From the NCBI GenBank assembly GCA_910575475.1, contig CAJTGD010000011.1, forward strand, positions 99,285-163,284: 64,000 nucleotides of DNA. Reading direction: 5' to 3'. The translations under genes were made by a program, and so were the position numbers. The stretch comes from Lachnospiraceae bacterium (GTDB taxonomy: Bacteria > Bacillota > Clostridia > Lachnospirales > Lachnospiraceae). Below are positions 49,994-58,338 of this stretch, piece by piece. How positions within the stretch are numbered: the first letter of the stretch is position 1; the number at the start of each line of letters is the position of its first letter. The notes under the pieces are model-generated. The model was not told the origin of the DNA and ran no database searches. It saw only the letters and a program-made list of their open reading frames with translations.

Positions 49994-50274
49994 TTATAGA
50001 TATACGAAAGATTGCGGTGCTTGACGGATACCGTAATCAGACAAAGCCTTGGGCTTTTCGTAAATCACTACATTTTTTAATTTATATGCAATGGCTTTAT
50101 CTTTTCCTGAATAGTAGGAAAAATAAAATTTCTTTGTAATGCCCGCAGCAGTGGTGCTGACGCATAGAAAATGATTCGATCTACACCATCTTTCGGTCTG
50201 CTTTTTCGGAATTCGTATTGTTTTTTCCCCTCAAGTATCACCTACGCATACTTAGGCTTAATTGATAATAACAT
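49994..50274 (-). pseudogene. ASCH-domain protein, inactivated
   Basis: The ATG at 50274 lies inside the end of the GNAT gene and reads MLLSIKPKYA, then an in-frame stop at codon 11. Beyond it the ASCH pattern continues (VILEGKKQYEFRKSRPKDGV, then DRIIFYASAP). After one frameshift near 50160 it goes on with ITKKFYFSYYSGKDKAIAYK and ends PPQSF-like (APQSFVYL). ASCH domains are PUA-like RNA-binding folds, often beside GNAT or toxin-like genes. Two lesions make this a clear pseudogene. Confidence 0.75.
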
Positions 50275-51355
50275 TGCCGACATCTACTTTGCCCTCCCGC
50301 AGAATTTTCTCGAACTGGCTCCTTGTATAACGGAAATTCATGGGATGGGTTCCAGGCCAACAATCATTGCTTTTCAGCCACATCCAGTTTACATTATTCC
50401 CTGCGCCAAAATACCCATAATACAATAACTCAATCAGTGTTAGAGAAGCCCAGGTATCATATTTTTCCTTCAATTCATCTTCATTATAGACAGATTTGTT
50501 GCCGACCATGCGCAAGAACTGGTCATAAGAATATTGCGCACGTCCATTTACTTTTATTTTTTCGATTCGTGTTGCCACACAATAAGTAGTAATGACGGAT
50601 TTATACCCCGGACGGCCACCGGTTCCGGTGTATTTTCTGTATACCAAAACAGGCTCTCCAACTTTGAAAGCCAGACTGTAAGGTTTGCCTATGTATACTT
50701 TTTTCAGCCCATTTGCCACGCTAATATCAACCCGCTCCTGCAAAGTATTAGCGAGGTCAGAAGAAGCGAACATGGTGTCGTGATACTCCATATCAATGGC
50801 AAGGCATCCAGCGTGTTGGACCTGACCGCTAAGAAAAGGGAATGATTTACAGGGGTCACTGAAATCAAGATTCCTTCGATCTTTGATATATACCCGCTCA
50901 CCATTCAGGTTGTTTCCGACATGGATAAAGCCGTACTTCTCCAGAAGAAGTATCAAACTGATGTGTTTATCAAAAACAGTCACATAAATTTCATTGATGC
51001 CCAAATCTCTCCATTGCCACAAAGTTAGACCAAGAGCTCCCTCACCAATCCTTTGATTCCGATAACGCTCATCAATTTTGATTGTTGTGATTTTAAGACG
51101 AGCAGTCTTCGGCAAAACGCTACCGTTTGCCAAATTGATCTCCTCAGCTTCATTCGGCTTTAGGTTTACAAAAGCTCCTACACCCTGGTCATCTTCAAAT
51201 ATCAGCGCCCGTTTCCCATCAGCGGCTTTTGCCGCGAACCATTGCACAAAACCAGTGCTTGATGAAGTGCCGGGGTAATCTGCTTTCAAGGAATCGAAAA
51301 AGGGATCATTGAGATTGATCTCGGAAAATCGCTTGCGTTCAAATTTACCCGCCAT
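50258..51355 (-). CDS. GNAT acetyltransferase-like protein with a C-terminal PUA/ASCH-like region
   Basis: This is a 365-residue protein. The N-terminal 160 residues fit a GNAT acetyltransferase: RLKITTIKIDERYRNQRIGEGAL is the acetyl-CoA loop (RNQRIG), followed by EIYVTVFDKH and LLLEKYGFIHVG. The C-terminal half (about residues 185-365) contains GEPVLVYRKYTGTGG and VATRIEKIKV, reminiscent of a PUA/EVE-like RNA-binding fold. The product would acetylate an amino group on an unknown substrate. It overlaps the ASCH gene and follows a truncated gene, so it is the survivor of a three-gene unit whose other members are decayed. Confidence 0.65.
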   Translation of the reverse strand: MAGKFERKRFSEINLNDPFFDSLKADYPGTSSSTGFVQWFAAKAADGKRALIFEDDQGVGAFVNLKPNEAEEINLANGSVLPKTARLKITTIKIDERYRNQRIGEGALGLTLWQWRDLGINEIYVTVFDKHISLILLLEKYGFIHVGNNLNGERVYIKDRRNLDFSDPCKSFPFLSGQVQHAGCLAIDMEYHDTMFASSDLANTLQERVDISVANGLKKVYIGKPYSLAFKVGEPVLVYRKYTGTGGRPGYKSVITTYCVATRIEKIKVNGRAQYSYDQFLRMVGNKSVYNEDELKEKYDTWASLTLIELLYYGYFGAGNNVNWMWLKSNDCWPGTHPMNFRYTRSQFEKILREGKVDVGNVIIN

Positions 51356-51368
51356 AATCGGCCCCTCC

Positions 51369-51545
51369 TCAAAGTGATTTTATGAAGTCAATTGCCCGCA
51401 TAAGGTCTTTAGCGCCCTCGGAAACAAAAAGCTTCGCATTAATGTCTCTGGCAACTTCATCTGCGTATAGCCGTTCTTCCCGCTGAAAGTATTCAATGCT
51501 CTCTACAGCAGCCTCAATTCCATCGCGCTTTCTTCGCAGGTCTGT
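51369..51545 (-). pseudogene. C-terminal remnant of an unknown gene cut by the IS remnant
   Basis: About 55 codons remain, reading RKRDGIEAAVESIEYFQREE and ending LMRAIDFIKSL, 13 bases upstream of the GNAT gene. The N-terminal part is replaced at about 51545 by the transposase 3' region. The fragment is helical; no family is recognised. It was presumably the first gene of the GNAT/ASCH unit. Confidence 0.5.
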
Positions 51546-52659
51546 TGCTTCAGCTCCCGGAAGGTGCATTCAATCCGAAAACGGTAACTATACAAACGGA
51601 TGATGGAAAGTGGTTCCAGCTCCAGGCTGGTGCTTGCCAGGATGCTTTGGATCCCATCCATTTCCACCAGGACAAAGCGCGGCTCCTGATAGAGCTTCTG
51701 TCCCCAGAGCAGATCAACGCAGTGGTAACGTATGGATTCCTTCTTCCCATAGAGTTCGATCCCTGCTTCCTGGAACTTTTCCCGATGGGAAAGGAACAAT
51801 TCTTTCAGGTGGACAGCCGCCCCCTTTTTGGGAGGCCTTCCCCTTCCAGGTTTCCGGGGACCAGGTTTTTCATATGCGGCGCAGGACTTTTTTGCCTTGG
51901 TGATGATCTCCATGCGGACATCCCCGTCCCTGTTAAGAACCCTCAGTTTGTCAAGAGCTGGAACCGTAAGGAAATACCGGTCCAGCAGGAGCAGGGAATC
52001 CCCAAAGGTAAGGGCGGCATGGTAAGCATCTTCCACCATCTGTACTACAGGGAAGCGCCAGAAACAGCCGCGCCGTTCCATGCCCTGGCAGCCTGCAGGC
52101 CATCATGGAGCCGGATGCTTAAAGGGATACAGGCCCAGTTACGGGCCGTCCCAGCCAGGATGCCAAGACCGCCGAACATATGCCCGTGGATGTACTCCGG
52201 TTTCGCAGAGTTTTCGGATTCCTGGAACAATTTCTTCACTCCTGGAATCCGGCGTCCTTCCTTCGACTGTTTGACCCCGTCGCCTACAAGGATGTGGAAG
52301 TTCCCCTCCTTATAGAGAGGAGAATGCTCTTTTACAGCAGAGAACCAACGACTGCGAATGGATTCCAGAGACCAGGCGGAGGACCTAAAAAAATGGATCA
52401 TGGAAGGGTAGCAGCCAGGCGCAAGAGCCAAGTCACGAATAACGGAGGTAATACCAAGTTTATCTGAGCGGAGCATTAAGCCCACTGTAATAGTAATAAA
52501 CCAGCAGAAGGAAGCCTTCCGGGAAAAACAAGATTCAAAATGGCATAGGACTTTATCAATAAAATTGAGCATAATCGTATGGTAAACCACCGAAAAGTAT
52601 GGTAAACTCATACATGGAATAACTCTTCTGGTGGTTTGTATCTTTCTTAAGTGTAGCAA
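51545..52659 (-). pseudogene. IS4-type transposase, frameshifted and 3'-truncated
   Basis: The minus strand starts MLHLRKIQTTRRVIPCMSLP and keeps IS4-type landmarks: a first Asp in ILVGDGVKQSKEGRR, a second in LLLLDRYFLTVPAL and the Glu in YRFRIECTFRELKQQ. A one-base shift near 52046-52056 separates the N- and C-terminal halves. The 3' end stops abruptly after FRELKQQ, where it joins the unknown gene fragment. A palindrome (GGTTTGTATCTTT...AAAGATACCAC) at about 52633-52673 may be the outer IS end. The element is dead. Confidence 0.82.
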
Positions 52660-52871
52660 CTTAAAGATACCACAAATCCATACGGAAGGGTTATTTTTTT
52701 ACAGAGAACTTTTTACTCTCAAGTATAACAGATTAAGGTAAGAAATTCAATAGATAACAGAATTTCCTCCTGCAATCGCAGGAGGAAATCTTGCGTTTGG
52801 GGATTAGTCGTGTTATAATAAGCAGCAGAAATCTTCAAATCGGCACATTCCCAGAAAAAGGAGGTTCATTC

Positions 52872-53078
52872 ATGGCTATCAGTTACAAAAAATTATGGAA
52901 ACTGTTGATTGATAAGGATATGAAGAAAAAAGACTTGCAACAATTGGCAGGAATCAGTGCGGCATCCGTTACGAAGCTCGGCAAAAATGAAAATGTAAAT
53001 ACGGAAATCATTGAAAAAATCTGCACAGCTCTAAGATGTGATGTCTGTGATATTATGGAAATGGTAGAGGAACAGTGA
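52872..53078 (+). CDS. XRE-type regulator of the restriction-modification operon (68 aa)
   Basis: The ATG follows AAAGGAGGTTCATTC. The 68-residue product is a single Cro/C1-like helix-turn-helix (KKDLQQLAGISAASVTKLGK with CTALRCDVCDIMEMVEEQ). It matches the small YozG-like regulators found before type I restriction operons and transporters in Clostridia. It lies 90 bases upstream of hsdM on the same strand and probably acts as the controller protein, delaying or tuning expression of the nuclease. Its operator was not identified. Confidence 0.82.
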   Translation: MAISYKKLWKLLIDKDMKKKDLQQLAGISAASVTKLGKNENVNTEIIEKICTALRCDVCDIMEMVEEQ

Positions 53079-53168
53079 ATCAATTTTACAGTATACGAGT
53101 TTTGAAACAACGATAAATCTGCTGTAAGCCGAAAGACGCCAATCTCCGTGAGAAGGGAATAAAGACAT

Positions 53169-55175
53169 ATGGACAATCAAATTCACAATACAATCGTAAG
53201 TTTTATATGGGGAATTGCGGACGACTGCTTGCGCGACGTGTATGTGCGCGGAAAATATCGTGATGTCATTTTACCGATGACAGTAATCCGCCGCTTGGAT
53301 GCCATGCTGGAGGACAGCAAAGAGGCTGTTCTTGATATGAAAAAAAAGCTGGATGAAGCCAGAATCGATAATCAGTGGCCGGCGCTGTACAATGTGGCAG
53401 GGCAGGCATTCTGTAACGCCTCCCCGTTCCGCCTGCGCGATCTCACCAGCCGCGCTAAGAAGCAAACGCTAAAGGCCGATTTTGAGGCATACCTGGACGG
53501 TTTCTCCCCTAATGTGCAGGAGATTTTGGAGAAGTTCAGGTTTCGTAATCAGATTGACACGATGATTGAGGCGGATATTCTGGGGGCGGTCATTGAGAAA
53601 TTTATTTCGCCGGATATCAACCTCTCTCCAAAGCCGGTTTATAAGGATGATACACAGACTATAGTGAGGCATCCAGGACTTGACAACCACGGCATGGGTA
53701 CTATTTTTGAGGAGCTGATCCGCAAGTTTAATGAGGAAAACAACGAGGAGGCAGGCGAACACTGGACGCCCCGCGATGTTGTTGAACTGATGGCGGATCT
53801 TGTCTTTATGCCTATTGCGGATCAAATCAAAGACGCCACCTATTCCTGCTATGACGGAGCCTGCGGGACAGGCGGTATGCTTACTGTTGCGCAGGACAGA
53901 CTTCTGGCGATTGCCCAGAAACTGGAAAAGAATGTGTCTATTCATTTGTTTGGGCAGGAAGTGAACCCCGAAACATATGCAATCTGTAAGGCGGATATGC
54001 TGCTCAAAGGTGATGGGGAACAGGCAGAGCATATCAGTTATGGTTCTACGCTTTCCTTGGACGGAAACGCCACAAGGCAGTTTGATTTCATGCTGTCCAA
54101 TCCGCCTTACGGGAAAAGCTGGAAGGTTGACGCAGAAAAGATGGGCGGCAAAAAGGAAATTCTGGATACCCGGTTTAATGCCTATCTTGAAGGCGGCGAA
54201 CAGATGGTCATGATCCCTCGGACAAGCGATGGTCAACTACTGTTCCTTTTGAACAATGTGGCAAAAATGAAAAAGGATACTCCGCTGGGCAGCCGCATTG
54301 CCGAGGTACATAACGGCTCGTCCATTTTCACAGGGGACGCCGGCAGTGGGGAAAGCAACGCCCGCCGCTATCTGATTGAAAACGACTTGGTTGAGGCTAT
54401 CATCGCACTGCCGGAGAATATGTTCTACAACACAGGAATTGGGACATTCATCTGGATTCTGTCCAATCGGAAGGAAGAACGCCGCAAAGGGAAAATCCAA
54501 CTGATTGACGCGACCGCCATGAAATCCCCGCTCCGTAAAAATATGGGCAAGAAGAATTGCGAAGTTACACCCGAAATCCGCAGTGAAATCGTCCGCATTT
54601 TTATGGAAATGGAGCAAAACGAAGTCAACATGATTTTTGATAACGAGGAGTTTGGCTACTGGTCTGTTACAGTGGAGCGGCCTCTGCGTCTGCGCATATA
54701 TCCTGACAGAGAAATTCCGGCCAGTTTGTTTAAGAAAGCGGATGAGCTTACGGCGTTGCAAAGTGCTGTTGCCGAGGCCGCAAAAACCGCTCCTCTGGAT
54801 GATTGGGCAGCATTTGCCAAGGCAACAGAGCTGAAAGTCGGCATTCTCAAGAAAATCCGGCCCTTTATTACGGAGAAAGACCCGACTGCACAGGCCATTG
54901 AAGGGGAAGCGGATGTTGATTTGCGGGACACGGAAAACATCCCGTTTACCTATGAGGGCGGCATTGAAGCCTTTATGGAAAATGAGGTGCTACCCTATGC
55001 TTCCGATGCCTATGTAGACGAAAAGAAAACGCAGATTGGCTATGAAATCAGTTTTACCAAGTATTTCTACAAGCCGGTGGAGCTGCGCCCTATGGAGGAA
55101 ATTTGGGAGAGCCTGAAAGCCCTTGAACAGGAAGCGGACGGTATGATGGCGGAGATTATGGAGGGGATACAATGA
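53169..55175 (+). CDS. hsdM: Type I restriction-modification DNA methyltransferase HsdM
   Basis: This 668-residue protein has an N-terminal helical HsdM domain (residues 1-150), then the N6-adenine methyltransferase domain. GTIFEELIRKFNEENNEEAGEHWTPRDV is the entry signature, DGACGTGGMLTVAQ the AdoMet loop and LSNPPYGKSW the catalytic NPPY motif. A C-terminal extension (residues 480-668) is longer than in E. coli. With HsdS it methylates adenine in a bipartite site. The final four bases overlap hsdS. A ribosome site AGAAGGGAATAAAGACAT precedes the ATG. Confidence 0.95.
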   Translation: MDNQIHNTIVSFIWGIADDCLRDVYVRGKYRDVILPMTVIRRLDAMLEDSKEAVLDMKKKLDEARIDNQWPALYNVAGQAFCNASPFRLRDLTSRAKKQTLKADFEAYLDGFSPNVQEILEKFRFRNQIDTMIEADILGAVIEKFISPDINLSPKPVYKDDTQTIVRHPGLDNHGMGTIFEELIRKFNEENNEEAGEHWTPRDVVELMADLVFMPIADQIKDATYSCYDGACGTGGMLTVAQDRLLAIAQKLEKNVSIHLFGQEVNPETYAICKADMLLKGDGEQAEHISYGSTLSLDGNATRQFDFMLSNPPYGKSWKVDAEKMGGKKEILDTRFNAYLEGGEQMVMIPRTSDGQLLFLLNNVAKMKKDTPLGSRIAEVHNGSSIFTGDAGSGESNARRYLIENDLVEAIIALPENMFYNTGIGTFIWILSNRKEERRKGKIQLIDATAMKSPLRKNMGKKNCEVTPEIRSEIVRIFMEMEQNEVNMIFDNEEFGYWSVTVERPLRLRIYPDREIPASLFKKADELTALQSAVAEAAKTAPLDDWAAFAKATELKVGILKKIRPFITEKDPTAQAIEGEADVDLRDTENIPFTYEGGIEAFMENEVLPYASDAYVDEKKTQIGYEISFTKYFYKPVELRPMEEIWESLKALEQEADGMMAEIMEGIQ

Positions 55176-56536
55176 AAACTTTAGACTTCGCTGAAAGGTG
55201 GGGACAATCAAGGCTTTCCTCCCTATTCATAGAAAACACCACAAAGAATACTCCGTTTGCCGAGGAGAATGCACTTCAATTTTTCTTTGGCTCCATAATC
55301 CCGAAGAAAAAGTATGAATTGACTGAGGACTTGATAGAAACATATGAGAAATATACTGTTGTATTTCCTAACGATATCATGATTAACGGATTGAATCTAA
55401 ATTACGATTTTGTCTCACAGCGAATTGCGTTAGTGAAAGAAAAAGGTATTATTACGTCTGCGTATATTGCTCTACGGTTAAGGAATCAAACAAAAGTCAA
55501 TGCACGTTATTACTGTTATTTATTCAAGGCCATGGATGCTCAGAAGGTATTTCATGGTATGGGAACCGGTATAAGACTGACCCTATCATTTAAGGAATTA
55601 AAAAGTGTCATGCTTCCCGTCCCTCCCCGCCCCGAACAGGATCAGATTGTGCGGTTTCTGGATTGGAAGGTATCGAGTATCAATAAGCTAATCAATATCA
55701 ATCAAAAAGAAATTGTCGCATTGGGAGAATTGAAGCAAAACATTATTACTAACTGCATTACAATGGGATTAAATCAAAATGTTGAAATGAAGTATAGCGG
55801 TAATGAATGGATAAATTACATTCCTTGGCATTGGACAACTGTACATTTAAGAAGAGTATATGCTGTTATTCTTGGGAAGATGCTATCGCCAGCGTCAATC
55901 AACAACCAGGATTCATATGAAGAATATGTTTGTGCTAAAGATGTACATTTTGATGGTGTCGATTTGTCTTCCCTCAAAAAAATGTGGTTCTCACAGATGG
56001 AGAAGAAACAATATGAAATCCAAAAAGGAGATTTGCTTATTGTTGAGGGGGGAGCCGGTGCAGGCAATGCTGCCATAGTATATGATTTATGCGGGAAATC
56101 CGTTTATGTCCAGAATTCTATCCATATTGTTCGCTCAAAGTCAAGCCGGGTTATAAATAAATTCTTGTGTTATTGGATTAGTAGTTTAGTGAAACGCGGG
56201 TACATGAAGAATGTATGTAGTGTTGCTACAATTCCCCACTATACCAAGGATAAGGTATTATCTACTATAATGCCGTTGCCACCTATTGAGGAGCAAACAG
56301 ATATTGTTGATTATCTTGACATGAAGTGTGAAGTGCTAGATAACATAATTGCTAAAAAACATAAACAAATCCAACTACTTCAAGAATTAAAAGCCCGGTT
56401 GACCTCTGATGCTGTCACAGGCAAAATTGATGTCCGTGGCATTGAAATTCCAGAATTTGAATATATGGAGGAAACTTACTTAATAGGTAAAAGCGACGAA
56501 CAAGACTGTGAAGATTCTACAAAGGAGGAAAAATAA
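55172..56536 (+). CDS. hsdS: Type I restriction-modification specificity subunit HsdS
   Basis: This 454-residue protein has two target-recognition domains, each ending in a helical spacer: LPVPPRPEQDQIVRFLDWKV near residue 155 and LPPIEEQTDIVDYLDMKC near residue 370. The two domains choose the two halves of the DNA site. It overlaps hsdM by ATGA and the next gene by one base (TAATG), so translation is coupled through the operon. No inverted repeats that would allow shuffling of recognition domains were seen. The first recognition domain looks AT-rich, as is common for variable hsdS segments. Confidence 0.93.
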   Translation: MKTLDFAERWGQSRLSSLFIENTTKNTPFAEENALQFFFGSIIPKKKYELTEDLIETYEKYTVVFPNDIMINGLNLNYDFVSQRIALVKEKGIITSAYIALRLRNQTKVNARYYCYLFKAMDAQKVFHGMGTGIRLTLSFKELKSVMLPVPPRPEQDQIVRFLDWKVSSINKLININQKEIVALGELKQNIITNCITMGLNQNVEMKYSGNEWINYIPWHWTTVHLRRVYAVILGKMLSPASINNQDSYEEYVCAKDVHFDGVDLSSLKKMWFSQMEKKQYEIQKGDLLIVEGGAGAGNAAIVYDLCGKSVYVQNSIHIVRSKSSRVINKFLCYWISSLVKRGYMKNVCSVATIPHYTKDKVLSTIMPLPPIEEQTDIVDYLDMKCEVLDNIIAKKHKQIQLLQELKARLTSDAVTGKIDVRGIEIPEFEYMEETYLIGKSDEQDCEDSTKEEK

Positions 56537-57252
56537 TGTCGTTTTTAGTTGCTGTTTATGTAAATGAAGGAATTGTGCTCGCTAGTGACAGGAGGAGCAC
56601 ATACACGCAAACAGAAAATATTAATGGTATGCCTGTTCAAAAAATAGGTATCCATGTCACCAATTCAACCGACAAAACATTTGTATGTCCAAACGGTGCA
56701 GGTATTTCAACCTGTGGTGACGCATCCATTATGGGAAAACCCATAACTGGTTTTATTCAGGACATGATACATTCCAAGATAAAGGAAGAAACCTCAGTTA
56801 AAGAAATTCCACAAATTATAATAGACTACTTTAGTAGCTTTGCTGTGATGCCGAATGTAAACTTTCTTGTTGCAGGGTATGCTGCTGATGAGGACAGTAC
56901 ACAGAATCAAAAGCTTTACAAAGTTGTATTGAATTCTGGAAGAAAAGCGATTGAGGAAATCAACACTGTCAATCAAGGGGCTGTATGGGACGGAGAAACC
57001 ACAACATTTTCCCGTATAACACAGGATGTTGCGATTTTGCAAAATGGAAGTTATGTTAATCTGCCTCATGAGGAAATCTTATTTGGCTACTTTACATTAC
57101 AAGATGCAGTCGATTTTGCAAGATTTGCAGTAGAAACAACAATTAATACTATGCGTTTCAAAAATGTTGTTGAAACTGTCGGTGGAACTGTTGATATTCT
57201 GGTGATAACTCCAAAGGAAACAAAGTGGTTGCAAAAAGCTGAACTTCATTAA
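56536..57252 (+). CDS. Proteasome/HslV-like Ntn-hydrolase embedded in the R-M operon
   Basis: This 238-residue protein begins MSFLVAVYVNEGIVLASDRR. Counting Ser2 as position 1, Asp18 falls at position 17, the Asp of proteasome beta subunits. DKTFVCPNGAGISTCGDASI at about residues 46-65 resembles the Lys33 strand and the following GDA turn. FLVAGYAADED and KLYKVVLNSG resemble later strands of the fold. Removal of Met would expose Ser as the nucleophile. The start overlaps the hsdS stop (TAATG) behind AAAGGAGGAAAAA. A peptidase, an Anbu-like role or a non-catalytic scaffold are all possible. This assignment rests on motif reading. Confidence 0.65.
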   Translation: MSFLVAVYVNEGIVLASDRRSTYTQTENINGMPVQKIGIHVTNSTDKTFVCPNGAGISTCGDASIMGKPITGFIQDMIHSKIKEETSVKEIPQIIIDYFSSFAVMPNVNFLVAGYAADEDSTQNQKLYKVVLNSGRKAIEEINTVNQGAVWDGETTTFSRITQDVAILQNGSYVNLPHEEILFGYFTLQDAVDFARFAVETTINTMRFKNVVETVGGTVDILVITPKETKWLQKAELH

Positions 57253-57313
57253 CAATTTTGGGATATACAGAGTGATTACTATACCATTTTCCCCGCCAAG
57301 GAGGGCTAATAAA

Positions 57314-58336
57314 ATGCCTAACCGCAATCTAACTCCCTATGAGGATATCTATTCTGAAATAAAAGAAACTCTCCTGCTGTCGCGCAATCAGGCATACAGC
57401 GCAGTCAATTTTGCAATGGTACAAGCCTACTGGCAGATTGGGCGCATCATCGTAGAGCATGAGCAAAACGGCAATGCACGGGCTGATTATGGGAAAGCTG
57501 TTTTGCAGGAGTTGTCCAGCCGTTTGACCAAGGACTTTGGCAAGGGCTTTTCTGTGCGGACATTGCAGCAAATGAAGAAGTTTTATGTGATGTTTCCAAA
57601 TACGAACGCACTGCGTTCGCAATTGACCTGGACGCACTACCGCCTCCTGCTTTCGGTGGAAAATGAGCAGGCAAGAAAATGGTATATGGACGAGGCAATC
57701 GCCTCCGCATGGTCGAGCCGCCAGCTGGAAAGGCAGATTTCTACCCTATACTATGAGCGGCTTCTTGCAAGCAGAGACCAGGTACCTGTAAGGGCCGAGG
57801 CTGTTGAACTAACAGCACCTTTATCTGCGGAAAATTTTATCAAAGACCCGTATGTATTGGAGTTCCTCGACCTGAAAGATTACCCGTCCCTACGGGAGTC
57901 TGATTTGGAACAGGCATTGATTGATAAATTGCAGGAATTTCTGTTGGAGTTGGGACGTGGTTTCTGTTTTGTAGCCAGACAGAAGCTGATGCGCTATGAA
58001 GATGAAGATTTTTACCTTGACCTTGTTTTTTACCACAGTATCCTGAAATGCCATGTGCTGATCGACTTGAAAATCGGGAAATTGACGCATGGTGATATTG
58101 GGCAGATGGACAGCTACATCCGAATGTTTGATGCGCTATATAAAAACGAAGATGATAACCCTACTATCGGCATCATCTTGTGTTCCCAAAAGAATGAGGC
58201 AATCGTCAAATACTCTGTTCTGAATGATGCTCAACAAGTTTTTGCTTCACGTTATCGTTTTGCTCTACCCACTGCTGAGGAATTGCAGCGTGAAATTGAA
58301 ATTGAGCGTAAGCGGATTGAAGAACAGGAGGGATAA
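57314..58336 (+). CDS. YhcG-type PD-(D/E)XK nuclease domain protein (DUF1016)
   Basis: The start at 57314 follows AAGGAGGGCTAATAAA, giving 340 residues. The N-terminal DUF1016 domain (residues 1-165) has NFAMVQAYWQIGRIIVEHE and WTHYRLLLSVEN. A C-terminal PD-(D/E)XK core has DFYLDLVFYHSILKCHVLIDLKIGK, with the Asp and the DxK of the active site. YhcG proteins are often found beside type I R-M genes and are suspected nucleases, but their role is not established. It lies 62 bases after the Ntn gene and two bases before hsdR, so it belongs to the same operon. Confidence 0.85.
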   Translation: MPNRNLTPYEDIYSEIKETLLLSRNQAYSAVNFAMVQAYWQIGRIIVEHEQNGNARADYGKAVLQELSSRLTKDFGKGFSVRTLQQMKKFYVMFPNTNALRSQLTWTHYRLLLSVENEQARKWYMDEAIASAWSSRQLERQISTLYYERLLASRDQVPVRAEAVELTAPLSAENFIKDPYVLEFLDLKDYPSLRESDLEQALIDKLQEFLLELGRGFCFVARQKLMRYEDEDFYLDLVFYHSILKCHVLIDLKIGKLTHGDIGQMDSYIRMFDALYKNEDDNPTIGIILCSQKNEAIVKYSVLNDAQQVFASRYRFALPTAEELQREIEIERKRIEEQEG

Positions 58337-58338
58337 CT

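Noticed and set aside
55172..56536. Phase-variable hsdS with invertible recognition domains
   Set aside because: Only one hsdS is present, and no partial second copy or inverted repeats were found in the window.
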